The translations under genes were made by a program, and so were the position numbers. Below are positions 1-6,665 of a stretch of DNA of 19,357 nt, piece after piece. Position 1 is the stretch's first letter; each line of letters begins with the position of its first letter. Source of the stretch: an uncultured Bacilli bacterium. Lineage in GTDB: Bacteria; Bacillota_I; Bacilli_A; RF39; UBA660. The notes beneath the pieces were generated by a model that was not told where the DNA came from, did no database searches, and was given only the letters and a program-made list of their open reading frames with translations. The stretch spans positions 1 through 19,357 of the forward strand of contig CANQUW010000009.1 in NCBI GenBank assembly GCA_947627145.1, written 5' to 3'.

Positions 1-590
1 GCTTTATACAAATATATGTATCTTGCAAAAAGCATAATACAAATTGTTCCAAGTGTTGATAAAACTATACCATCAAATGTGTCTGCTGAAATTAGGTTGA
101 CTGCTAGATAGACAACACTTAATAGTATTATTGCGTAAAAATACCAATCGTTAGTAACTTCATCAAATGGAATTTTTCCTAAGTCTAACTCTTTCCAAAG
201 TCTAGTATCTCTCATGAATGTTCCTACTAAGTATATAAATATTATTAAATAAAGTAGTAGATATACAAGAGAAGATAGTCCAAAAGACTGGAATACTGTA
301 AGTAGTGATGCTATCATTACTAATGCATAAAAAATTATTAGTACTATATTTAAAAAGTTAAAATATTTTTTACCAAATTTAGTCATTAAAAATGCAAAGT
401 AAACAAGTAACATTATATATGTACTGTTATGATTTAATATAGTTCTAAACATTTCCATACCAGATAAATTATTTTTTATCGCAAAAGCTTGTGAAAGTAT
501 AATAACTGCAATGTTTAGTCCAAGTAAAAGTGTTACTATCATATTTGGATTATCATACCACTCTAGGTCTTTTTTCTTTTTTTCTACCAT
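1..590 (-). CDS. Polytopic membrane protein of unknown function (3' end outside window)
   Basis: The frame opens at an ATG at 590-588 behind a clear GGAGG Shine-Dalgarno (SD) and stays open for 196 codons to the window edge, so the C-terminus is missing. The protein begins MVEKKKKDLEWYDNPNM, a charged cytosolic-looking start. It then has about six hydrophobic stretches (roughly residues 18-36, 57-70, 76-100, 107-125, 150-165 and 175-193) separated by short polar loops such as MRDTRLWKELDLGK. No catalytic or binding motif is visible and I do not recognise the family. It is probably an integral membrane protein of the cell envelope. It lies downstream of, and on the same strand as, the 76-aa membrane protein, but has its own extended -10 promoter, so it need not be co-transcribed with it. 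Confidence 0.8.
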   Translation of the reverse strand, partial: MVEKKKKDLEWYDNPNMIVTLLLGLNIAVIILSQAFAIKNNLSGMEMFRTILNHNSTYIMLLVYFAFLMTKFGKKYFNFLNIVLIIFYALVMIASLLTVFQSFGLSSLVYLLLYLIIFIYLVGTFMRDTRLWKELDLGKIPFDEVTNDWYFYAIILLSVVYLAVNLISADTFDGIVLSTLGTICIMLFARYIYLYK

Positions 591-617
591 ATTTACCTCC
601 TTTATTTTCACATTTAT

Positions 618-626
618 ATTATATCA
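618..626 (-). promoter_or_regulatory. Extended -10 promoter for the membrane protein gene
   Basis: On the minus strand the sequence reads TGATATAAT, a perfect -10 with the TGn extension, about 28 bases before the start codon at 590. The region 17 bases upstream (TATTTT) is a poor -35, as is usual for extended -10 promoters. This is a SigA-type promoter by inference. Confidence 0.55.
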
Positions 627-726
627 CAAAATTCATTTATAAAATATGTTATTTTGTTTTTATTAACAAATTTCTACTTTTTTGGATATTTTAAAGTTTT
701 TATTTTTGGTTTTTGTTTATATTTTT

Positions 727-957
727 TTAATTCTTTAAAACTTTTTTTATATCTTTATAAAAAAGTCCTGTTGAGTTTATTGTTTGAAATCCTGATGCAA
801 TAGTTCCACCACCTAATATTATTTCTGTTACAAAAGGAAGGTTCCATATTACTATTGTTGTAACACCCGCAATAGTTAAAGTTAGGGGAACCATTATTTC
901 TGAACCATAAATAAGTAAATCCTTTTTCTTTTCTTTCTTTTGACTTTCTTTTTTCAT
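727..957 (-). CDS. Small membrane protein, 76 aa, unknown function
   Basis: The gene starts at an ATG 4 nt after AGAGGTG. A GTG start in another frame at 964 is discarded because it lies within this SD and gives a composition unlike a protein. The N-terminus is strongly basic and charged (MKKESQKKEKKKD). Two hydrophobic segments follow, at about residues 20-38 and 42-58, separated by a proline and one acidic residue and including a GGG turn. This suggests a small hairpin membrane protein with both ends in the cytosol. The C-terminus is again basic (KDIKKVLKN). I do not recognise the family. The gene is transcribed divergently from der, and the 136 bases after its stop contain no convincing terminator, so read-through into the next membrane gene is possible. 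Confidence 0.6.
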   Translation of the reverse strand: MKKESQKKEKKKDLLIYGSEIMVPLTLTIAGVTTIVIWNLPFVTEIILGGGTIASGFQTINSTGLFYKDIKKVLKN

Positions 958-983
958 ATGTCACCTCTTTAATCGTTTTTCTT

Positions 984-992
984 ATTATATCA
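984..992 (-). promoter_or_regulatory. Extended -10 promoter of the 76-aa membrane protein gene
   Basis: The minus strand reads TGATATAAT, the same nine bases as at the der promoter and at the 590 promoter. The -35 position has no good match. It drives leftward transcription, divergent from der. Confidence 0.5.
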
Positions 993-1018
993 TAGTTTAT
1001 GTAAAACTTCTTTTCTTT

Positions 1019-1047
1019 TTGTGAAATATGGCTTTTTATGATATAAT
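1019..1047 (+). promoter_or_regulatory. SigA promoter of der
   Basis: TTGTGA at 1019-1024 and TATAAT at 1042-1047 are separated by exactly 17 bases, and the -10 is extended (TGA before TATAAT). The SD GGGAGGTGG at 1061-1069 and the der start at 1074 follow. Confidence 0.7.
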
Positions 1048-1073
1048 GTATATGTTTTATGGGAGGTGGTTAT

Positions 1074-2387
1074 ATGGCATTACCTACAGTTTGCTTGGTT
1101 GGAAGACCTAATGTTGGTAAGAGTACTCTTTTTAATAAAATGGCTGGTGCGAAAATTGCGATTACTGAAGATATTCCTGGAGTAACACGAGATCGTCTTT
1201 ATCAAGAGGTTAGCTTTCAAGATTATCGTTTTTATTTAATTGATACTGGTGGAATTGATGAAGATAATAAAGATTTTAATAAAGAGATAAAGATGCAGGC
1301 AGAGATTGCGATAAATGAAGCTGATGTTATTGTATTTATAGTGGATGGAAAAGAAGGACTTACTAGTAATGATTTAGCGGTTCGTGATATTTTAAGAAAA
1401 AGTAAAAAACGTGTTATTGTTGCTATTAACAAGATAGATACTAAAGCTGCACAAGATAATATATATGATTTTTATGAGCTTGGATTTTCTGATTATATTC
1501 CGATTAGTAGTATTCACAATACTGGTTATTTAGAACTTATGGACTGTATTGTTAGAGATTTTTTTAAACAAGGAAATAAAAACGATGATGAACGTCTTAA
1601 GATTTCTATGATTGGAAGGCCTAATGTTGGTAAAAGTTCTTTAATGAATGCACTTCTTAATGAGGAACGTGTTGTTGTATCAGATATTGCTGGTACTACT
1701 AGAGACTCAATTGATTCTTTACTTACTTATGAAAAAAATGAATATATTTTAATAGATACTGCTGGAATGAGAAAACGTGGTAAAGTATGGGAATCAGTTG
1801 AAAAATATAGCTTACTTCGTTCGATGAAAGCAATTGATAGAAGTGATATTTGTCTTTTAGTATTGGATGCTCATGATGGTATAAAAGAACATGATAAACA
1901 TATTGCTGGTTACGCTTTAGAAAAAGGAAAAGGTTTAATAATTGTTGTTAATAAATGGGACATTAAAAATGATGATGACACTATAAAGAATTTTACTGAT
2001 TTAGTTCGTGCGGAGTTCAAGTTTGTTCCTTTCGCACCTATTGTATTTGTATCTGCTAAAACTAAAAGTAGAATTCATACTGTGATGCCTGAAGTTATAA
2101 GAGTTAGTAAAAATATTAGTACTGAGATTAAGACTAGTATTTTAAATAATGTTATTCAAGATGCATATGATTTAAATATACCTCCGTCTTACAAGGGTAA
2201 TAGATTAAAAATATATTTTGTAAGTCAAACAGGTACTTGTCCTCCAAAATTTACTTTAAGAGTTAATAATAAAAATTTAGTACATTTTTCATACGAAAGA
2301 TATCTTGAAAATAAGTTAAGAGAAAATTTTGACTTGATTGGTACGCCAATTATTTTACAATTTAAGAATAGGAATGGTGAAGAATAA
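1074..2387 (+). CDS. der: Ribosome biogenesis GTPase Der (EngA)
   Basis: Der is an essential GTPase with two tandem G domains that acts in 50S subunit maturation. The first P-loop is GRPNVGKST at residues 10-18, followed by an ITEDIPGVTRDR switch and DTGG; the NKID specificity motif follows. The second P-loop is GRPNVGKSS at 181-189, with IAGTTRDS, DTAGMRK and NKWD. The last 90 residues or so form the KH-like domain (PPSYKGNRLKIYFVSQ). The start at 1074 gives 437 residues, the normal family length. An in-frame ATG at 1059 is rejected because the codons after it are the SD itself (GGGAGGTGG, 1061-1069). The stop TAA shares its last base with the ATG of the next ORF. In Bacillus der lies a few genes from spoIVA, and that proximity is kept here. 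Confidence 0.97.
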   Translation: MALPTVCLVGRPNVGKSTLFNKMAGAKIAITEDIPGVTRDRLYQEVSFQDYRFYLIDTGGIDEDNKDFNKEIKMQAEIAINEADVIVFIVDGKEGLTSNDLAVRDILRKSKKRVIVAINKIDTKAAQDNIYDFYELGFSDYIPISSIHNTGYLELMDCIVRDFFKQGNKNDDERLKISMIGRPNVGKSSLMNALLNEERVVVSDIAGTTRDSIDSLLTYEKNEYILIDTAGMRKRGKVWESVEKYSLLRSMKAIDRSDICLLVLDAHDGIKEHDKHIAGYALEKGKGLIIVVNKWDIKNDDDTIKNFTDLVRAEFKFVPFAPIVFVSAKTKSRIHTVMPEVIRVSKNISTEIKTSILNNVIQDAYDLNIPPSYKGNRLKIYFVSQTGTCPPKFTLRVNNKNLVHFSYERYLENKLRENFDLIGTPIILQFKNRNGEE

Positions 2388-2575
2388 TGTTTGGTTTTAA
2401 TACTCCTTCAAAAGAAGTTTTAGAAAAAGAATTAGAAGGTCTTGATAAAGCTTTAGATATGTTAAAAGAAAGATATGAAAAAAAGGTGATTAATTTAGAA
2501 GGTTTTTCTAAACAATGTGAAGAAATGAGACGTAAACGTGAAAAAATTTTAAAGCAATTAGAGAAATATAACTAA
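2387..2575 (+). CDS. Small charged helical protein, 62 aa, overlapping der
   Basis: The ATG overlaps the der stop (TAATG), and GGTGA lies about 8 bases upstream inside der, so translation is probably coupled to der. The protein (starting MFGFNTPSKEVLEKELEGLD) is almost entirely Lys/Glu-rich amphipathic helix. The segment around residues 28-58 (RYEKKVINLEGFSKQCEEMR) resembles SHOCT-type helical hairpins (hydrophobic, short loop, then E/G-F), but the match is by eye only. No signal peptide or membrane segment is present. Its function is unknown. The tight overlap and coding-like composition support a real gene. It is followed at once by the hairpin at 2579-2620. Confidence 0.65.
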   Translation: MFGFNTPSKEVLEKELEGLDKALDMLKERYEKKVINLEGFSKQCEEMRRKREKILKQLEKYN

Positions 2576-2578
2576 AAC

Positions 2579-2620
2579 AAAAACCTCTTGTTACATATAA
2601 TAATATAACAGGAGGTTTTT
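2579..2620 (+). terminator. 15-bp hairpin: terminator of the der unit that also occludes the spoVIF SD
   Basis: Bases 2579-2593 (AAAAACCTCTTGTTA) pair with 2606-2620 over 15 bp, with a single U-G wobble and a 12-base loop. The 3' arm ends in TTTTT, giving terminator form. The same 3' arm contains the SD AGGAGG (2610-2615) of the next gene, whose ATG is at 2621. Any transcript arriving from der would therefore carry that SD in the stem. Confidence 0.7.
2594..2602 (+). promoter_or_regulatory. Possible mother-cell sigma -10 (CATANNNTA) inside the hairpin loop
   Basis: CATATAATA fits the SigK -10 pattern CATANNNTA, and also contains TATAAT (2596-2601). An AACA at 2576-2579 resembles the SigK -35 but is one or two bases closer than usual. 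A transcript from here would begin near 2608 and lack the 5' arm of the hairpin. Confidence 0.4.
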
Positions 2621-2860
2621 ATGTTTAGAGATAATTTTTTTAAAAAGGTAGAAGATAAAACTAGTGTTAATAAGGAAACTATTTTATCACTTGCAAAAAA
2701 ATTACAAAATTCTAATATGAAAGATGAAAAAGTTATACGAGAGGTAATAAAAGAAGTTAGTAATATTTCTGGAAAAGATGTTTCAAAGGAAAAAGAAGAT
2801 AAAATTGTTAATGCAATAGTTTCTGATAATGTTCCTAAAAATATTGATAAAATGTTTTAG
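2621..2860 (+). CDS. spoVIF: SpoVIF-like sporulation protein
   Basis: This 79-residue soluble protein matches the stage VI sporulation protein F family as I remember it. It starts MFRDNFFKKVEDKTSVNKE, then has a helix with LAKKLQNSNMKDEKVIREVI, then VSNISGKDVSKEKEDKIVNA with the family's V-(S/N)-K-(E/Q)-K-E-D block, and VPKNIDKMF at the end. In B. subtilis SpoVIF acts late in the mother cell in spore-coat maturation and its gene is under SigK. The SD AGGAGG is 5 bases before the ATG and lies in a hairpin arm (2579-2620). The stop codon lies within the 5' arm of its own terminator. The assignment rests on pattern recall; a general small helical protein is the alternative. Confidence 0.75.
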   Translation: MFRDNFFKKVEDKTSVNKETILSLAKKLQNSNMKDEKVIREVIKEVSNISGKDVSKEKEDKIVNAIVSDNVPKNIDKMF

Positions 2861-2883
2861 ATAATTTTTCTAAAACTTTTTTT
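2854..2883 (+). terminator. Intrinsic terminator of spoVIF
   Basis: GTTTTAGA (2854-2861) pairs perfectly with TCTAAAAC (2869-2876), and seven T follow. The 5' arm includes the spoVIF stop codon TAG. Confidence 0.75.
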
Positions 2884-2902
2884 ATTTTTTTAGTTAATTT
2901 TG

Positions 2903-2931
2903 TTGCTTACAAAAAGAACTCATGTTACAAT
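2903..2931 (+). promoter_or_regulatory. SigA-type promoter of the leader peptide/phosphoesterase transcript
   Basis: TTGCTT at 2903-2908 and TACAAT at 2926-2931 are separated by 17 bases. It lies between the spoVIF terminator and a short ORF with its own SD, so a new transcript probably starts near 2938. Confidence 0.55.
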
Positions 2932-2956
2932 TATTTTAGGGTAGGGAGTGGTTCAA

Positions 2957-3004
2957 ATGATTAGAATAAATATGATTTATAATTTAGAGATGATTAATAG
3001 CTAA
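2957..3004 (+). CDS. Possible 15-residue leader peptide
   Basis: ATG at 2957 stands 8 bases behind GGGAG (2944-2948) and opens a 15-codon frame, MIRINMIYNLEMINS, ending in TAA at 3002-3004. The stop codon touches the first bases of a terminator stem (3003-3031). The order promoter, SD, tiny ORF, terminator, next gene is that of an attenuated leader. The peptide has four Ile, three Asn and three Met but no run of one amino acid, so it is not a classical amino-acid-counting leader. Nothing shows that it is translated. Confidence 0.45.
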   Translation: MIRINMIYNLEMINS

Positions 3005-3035
3005 GAGAGGCATTTTTTTATGTGCTCTCTTTTTA
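3003..3035 (+). terminator. Terminator or attenuator ahead of the phosphoesterase gene
   Basis: AAGAGAGGCAT (3003-3013) pairs with ATGTGCTCTCTT (3020-3031) over 11 bp, with one bulged G and one G-U pair. The loop is T-rich and T's run on to 3034. It lies 26 bases before the next start codon with no promoter seen in between. Transcription of that gene therefore has to read through it, which suggests attenuation rather than plain termination. Confidence 0.65.
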
Positions 3036-3060
3036 TATAAAATTTTAGCTGGAGGAAAGT

Positions 3061-5052
3061 ATGAAAGAAAAAGAAATAAAAGAAATTATAACTAACTTAT
3101 CAAAGAAAGAAATCAAACTTTTAGATTTATGTGATGAACTAGAAATGGGAGAAATTGAAGTTTTAGGTTTTATCAATAAATTAAGAAATGATGGAATTAA
3201 TATTATAACTAAAAGTTGTGATGATGGTATTCATTTATTTAATAGTGGAGAAAAAGATTTTGATGACTTTAATACTTATAAATTTAAAACGGATGAAAAT
3301 AATGAATTTAAATTTGTAGCTATTTCTGATACAAGATTTGGATCTCGTTCTCAACAAATTTCTATTTTAAATGATATCTATAAAAAAGCTCAGGATATGG
3401 GATATAATAAAGTTATTCATTGTGGTAATATGACAGAAGGATTGCTTCCTATAAAAAATATATATGCTGATACTATTTTTTTAGATGATACTTTAAAACA
3501 AGTTGACTATATTGTAGATAATTATCCTAAGGTTGATGGTATAAAAACTTATTTTATTACAGGTATAAGAGATGAAAAACATTTAAAGAAGAATGGTATA
3601 AATATTGGTAAGAGAATTAGTGATAAAAGAAGTGATATGGTTTATTTAGGTGCTAATTCTTGTGACGTGGAAATTGATAATAGTAAGATGTTAATATTTA
3701 ATCCTAAACTTAATAAAACTTATACTGTTTCTTATCGTGCTCAACAACAAGTGGACTCTTTCAGAAGTGAAGATAAACCTGATATATTACTTTATGGTGG
3801 TCTTTTACAAATGGAAAAGTTTAATTATAGAAATGTAGAATGTATTTCTGTTCCTAGTGTGTGCTCTACTACAAAAGAGATGAATGATAAAAGACAATCT
3901 AATACAGTAGGTGCTTGGTTTGTAACTGTTAAAACTAATAGTAAAGGTGAAATTGAAAGTGTAAAAGCAATTGACTCTGTTTATTATGAAACTGATAAAG
4001 AAGATTATAAAAAGAAACCAAATATAATTACAAGTAAAGTTTCTGGAAATAATGATTCTTATTTAAAAACTATTAATAAGTATTATCGTTATATAAAAGA
4101 TGGTATGCCAATAGAAGATGTTATGAAAAATTTTGATATTAATTTTAATGAAGTAAATGGTATTATTCAATTATGTAAAACTTATAATAAACCTATTGAT
4201 TTAACTACAAATTCTAAAGGTGAAATAGTATTTTCAAAAAGTCCTATTCCTAGAAAAAAGAGATCGTTAAAAGAAAGTATTGATTCAAGTAAATTAAATC
4301 ATACACAACTTTGTGTTGTATCTGATACTCATTTTGGAAGTATACATCAGCAATTGCACTTACTTAATAAAGTTTATATAGAAGCAAAGATGCGTGGTAT
4401 TGATACAGTTTTACATTGTGGAGATATGGTGGATGGAGATTATTCTAGTATTCGTAAAGAACAACCTCGTCAACAATTTCTTCATGGTTTTGATGAACAG
4501 GCAGGATATGTTGTTGATATGTATCCTAAAGTTAAAGGGATTACTACTTATTATATTTTGGGTAGCCATGATGAAACTCATTATAAAAATGGGAAAGCAA
4601 CTATTAATGCTTGGGTTTCTAGATGTAGAAATGATATGATTTATTTAGGTCAAGATAATGCTACTTATGATATTAATAAAATGAAAATTGTTATGGATCA
4701 TCCTGGTGGTGGTTCTGCACAATCTCTTTCATATAAACCACAGAAAAGAATAGAGACTTTGGAATCTTTATTTAAACCTGATATGATGCTTATTGGTCAT
4801 TATCATAAGGCATATGATTTTGTTTATCGTAATGTACGTGGTATTTTAGTTCCATCGTTTTGTGATAAAACACAATTTCAACAAAAACAAGGATTATCTA
4901 ATTATGTTGGAGCATACTTTTTAGATATTTATTCTGATAAAAAGGGAAATATCCAATACTTTGAACCAGATCTTTTATTATTTAATCATGAAGACATGTG
5001 GGATGAGGCAGGACGTGACAAGAAAAAAGTAAAACAATTAGTAATAGATTAA
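3061..5052 (+). CDS. Tandem calcineurin-like metallophosphoesterase with winged-helix segments; first domain degenerate
   Basis: This cytosolic 663-residue protein is an internal duplication of a helix-turn-helix-like segment plus a calcineurin-like phosphoesterase domain. Residues 1-70 (KEIKEIITNLSKKEIKLLDL) and about 330-385 look like winged helices. The second phosphoesterase domain (about 415-640) has all metal-site motifs: DTHFGS (D422, H424), HCGDMVDG (D455), GSHDE (H503), DHPGGG (H547) and GHYHK (H580, H582). In the first domain (about 85-300) the same places read DTRFGS (H to R92), HCGNM (D to N123), GIRDE (H to R170), NPKLNK and GGLLQ. That copy is almost certainly unable to bind two metals. 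The SD GGAGG lies 5 bases before the ATG, after a leader terminator; a strong terminator follows at once. The substrate is unknown: nucleic acid or a phosphoester are both possible. The gene sits between spoVIF and spoIVA. Confidence 0.85.
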   Translation: MKEKEIKEIITNLSKKEIKLLDLCDELEMGEIEVLGFINKLRNDGINIITKSCDDGIHLFNSGEKDFDDFNTYKFKTDENNEFKFVAISDTRFGSRSQQISILNDIYKKAQDMGYNKVIHCGNMTEGLLPIKNIYADTIFLDDTLKQVDYIVDNYPKVDGIKTYFITGIRDEKHLKKNGINIGKRISDKRSDMVYLGANSCDVEIDNSKMLIFNPKLNKTYTVSYRAQQQVDSFRSEDKPDILLYGGLLQMEKFNYRNVECISVPSVCSTTKEMNDKRQSNTVGAWFVTVKTNSKGEIESVKAIDSVYYETDKEDYKKKPNIITSKVSGNNDSYLKTINKYYRYIKDGMPIEDVMKNFDINFNEVNGIIQLCKTYNKPIDLTTNSKGEIVFSKSPIPRKKRSLKESIDSSKLNHTQLCVVSDTHFGSIHQQLHLLNKVYIEAKMRGIDTVLHCGDMVDGDYSSIRKEQPRQQFLHGFDEQAGYVVDMYPKVKGITTYYILGSHDETHYKNGKATINAWVSRCRNDMIYLGQDNATYDINKMKIVMDHPGGGSAQSLSYKPQKRIETLESLFKPDMMLIGHYHKAYDFVYRNVRGILVPSFCDKTQFQQKQGLSNYVGAYFLDIYSDKKGNIQYFEPDLLLFNHEDMWDEAGRDKKKVKQLVID

Positions 5053-5080
5053 GAATGATGTTTAACATTATTCTTTTTTT
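5051..5080 (+). terminator. Intrinsic terminator of the phosphoesterase gene
   Basis: AAGAATGATGT (5051-5061) pairs with ACATTATTCTT (5065-5075) over 11 bp with one G-U pair and a three-base loop, followed by a T run to 5080. The stem begins in the stop codon. Confidence 0.85.
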
Positions 5081-5109
5081 GCATATATCGATATTTTTTC
5101 TCATAGATT
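5081..5109 (+). promoter_or_regulatory. Likely SigE promoter of spoIVA
   Basis: GCATATA (5081-5087) and CATAGATT (5102-5109) are 14 bases apart. The remembered SigE consensus is KMATATT, about 14 bases, then CATACAHT; each element has one mismatch. The spoIVA SD (AAAGGAG) follows at about 5120. spoIVA is a SigE gene in B. subtilis, so the match has the expected biology. No SigA pair is seen in this 56-base gap. Confidence 0.6.
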
Positions 5110-5136
5110 TAAAATGAATAAAAGGAGAATTGATAT

Positions 5137-6612
5137 ATGGAAAAACAAGAAATTATTAAAAACATTGCAGAGAGATCTGGTGGAGATATTTATCTTGGAG
5201 TAGTTGGGGCGGTTAGAACTGGTAAAAGTACTTTTATTAAAAGAATGATTGAAACTCTAGTTGTTCCAAATATCGAAGATGAATATGAAAGAAAAAGAGC
5301 ATTAGATGAAATTCCACAAAGTGCTCAGGGTAAAACTATTATGACTACGGAACCTAAGTTTGTCCCTAATAATGCTGCGACTATTCATATTGATGAAGTT
5401 GAATGTAAAATTAGAATGATTGATTGTGTTGGTTATATGATTGATAATGCAGTTGGGGCTAGTGATGAAAATGGTCCTAGAATGGTTAAAACTCCGTGGT
5501 ATAGCGAAGAAATACCTTTTGTTGAAGCTGCTGAGATAGGAACAGAAAAAGTTATAAATGACCATTCTACTATTGGTATTGTTGTTACTACTGATGGGTC
5601 TGCTACCGAATTTGAAAGAAGTGATTATTTAGAAGCTGAAGAAAGAGTTATAAATGAATTAAAAAGTATTGGTAAACCATTTATTGTAATTTTAAACTCT
5701 ACACATCCTACTCTTCCTGAAACAGAACGTATTGCTGAAAAATTAAAAGAGGAACATAATGTTCCAGTAATTCCATTAAATGTTGATGCAATGAACGAAA
5801 AAGAAATGTATGATATTTTAAGAGAAGCTTTATATGAGTTTCCTATAATCGAAGTTAGAGTTGAAATGCCTGAATGGATTACTATTTTAAATCATAAGCA
5901 TCCACTTAAAAAGCATTATATTGAAAAGATTAGAGAAAGTGTTGTTGAAATAGATAAACTTCGTGATATTGAAAATATAACTGATGCTTTCTTAAATGAT
6001 GATAAAATAGATAAGGCTTATTTATCTTCTGTTGACCCTGCAACTGGTACTGTTACTATCAAACTTACTGCACCTAGTGAACTTTATAGTCAAACATTAA
6101 ATGAGATAATTGACTACGATGTTAAAAATAAAGCGGATTTACTTTCTTTATTCCAAGAATTAAATATTGCTAAAAAGGAATATGATCAAATTAAGTATGC
6201 TTTAAAAATGGTAAGACAAACTGGTTATGGTGTTGCGACTCCATCTCTTGAAGATATGAAACTTGATGAACCTAAAATTATTAAGCAAGGTGGAAAATAC
6301 GGAGTTAAACTTAGAGCACTAGCTTCATCAATTCATATGATAAGAGTAGATGTTGAAAGTACTTTTGAACCTATTATCGGTACAGAAGCTCAAAGTAAAG
6401 AACTAATTGATTATTTAATGAAAGATTATAAAACAGAACCAAACAATATTTGGAAAAGTGAAATATTTGGACGTAGTTTAGATGTTATTGTTCAAGAAGG
6501 AATCCAATCTAAGATAAATCTTATGCCTGAAAATATACGTTATAAATTACAACAAACTCTTTCTAAAGTTGTAAATAAGGGTTCTAATAATATGATTGCC
6601 ATAGTTATATAA
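5137..6612 (+). CDS. spoIVA: Stage IV sporulation protein A (spore coat basement ATPase)
   Basis: SpoIVA polymerises with ATP hydrolysis on the mother-cell face of the forespore, recruited by SpoVM, and forms the base on which coat proteins assemble. The protein has 491 residues, about the family length. Its Walker A GAVRTGKST has K30 at the same number as the catalytic Lys known from B. subtilis, and the sensor threonines TT at 70-71 also agree. The Walker B-like MIDCVGY is at 94-100. The middle holds VTTDGSATEFERSDYLEAEE and VILNSTHP, typical of the family. The end, NNMIAIVI, matches the hydrophobic C-terminal tail expected for membrane attachment. The SD AAAGGAG lies about 10 bases before the ATG. 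It is a single gene under a SigE-like promoter, with a convergent terminator downstream. No anomalies seen. Confidence 0.97.
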   Translation: MEKQEIIKNIAERSGGDIYLGVVGAVRTGKSTFIKRMIETLVVPNIEDEYERKRALDEIPQSAQGKTIMTTEPKFVPNNAATIHIDEVECKIRMIDCVGYMIDNAVGASDENGPRMVKTPWYSEEIPFVEAAEIGTEKVINDHSTIGIVVTTDGSATEFERSDYLEAEERVINELKSIGKPFIVILNSTHPTLPETERIAEKLKEEHNVPVIPLNVDAMNEKEMYDILREALYEFPIIEVRVEMPEWITILNHKHPLKKHYIEKIRESVVEIDKLRDIENITDAFLNDDKIDKAYLSSVDPATGTVTIKLTAPSELYSQTLNEIIDYDVKNKADLLSLFQELNIAKKEYDQIKYALKMVRQTGYGVATPSLEDMKLDEPKIIKQGGKYGVKLRALASSIHMIRVDVESTFEPIIGTEAQSKELIDYLMKDYKTEPNNIWKSEIFGRSLDVIVQEGIQSKINLMPENIRYKLQQTLSKVVNKGSNNMIAIVI

Positions 6613-6623
6613 TTATTAATACA

Positions 6624-6657
6624 AAAAAGACTATTGAAATTAATCAATAATCTTTTT
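6624..6657. terminator. Bidirectional terminator between spoIVA and the giant protease gene
   Basis: AAAAAGACTATTGA (6624-6637) and TCAATAATCTTTTT (6644-6657) form a 14-bp stem with a six-base loop and T runs on both strands. The one imperfect pair is C-A in the plus transcript but a U-G wobble in the minus transcript, so it should work slightly better for the protease gene. Confidence 0.8.
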
Positions 6658-6665
6658 ATTTTGTA

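Noticed and set aside
755..964. Overlapping minus-strand ORF of 69 codons next to the 76-aa gene.
   Set aside because: It starts at a GTG inside the SD of the 76-aa gene and has an Asn/Arg/Trp-rich composition with no domain; it is a frame shadow.
1059..1073. Upstream in-frame ATG of der (442-aa version).
   Set aside because: The codons after it form the SD GGGAGGTGG (1061-1069), and the start at 1074 gives the usual MALPTVCLVGRPNVGKS beginning and family length.
1232..1432. Minus-strand ORF of 66 codons inside der.
   Set aside because: It is antisense to the first G domain.
4394..4639. ORF of 81 codons inside the phosphoesterase gene.
   Set aside because: It overlaps the conserved HCGDMVDG and GSHDE region in another frame and has no SD.
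5302..5565. Minus-strand ORF of 87 codons inside spoIVA.
   Set aside because: It lies antisense to the conserved ATPase domain and has no support of its own.
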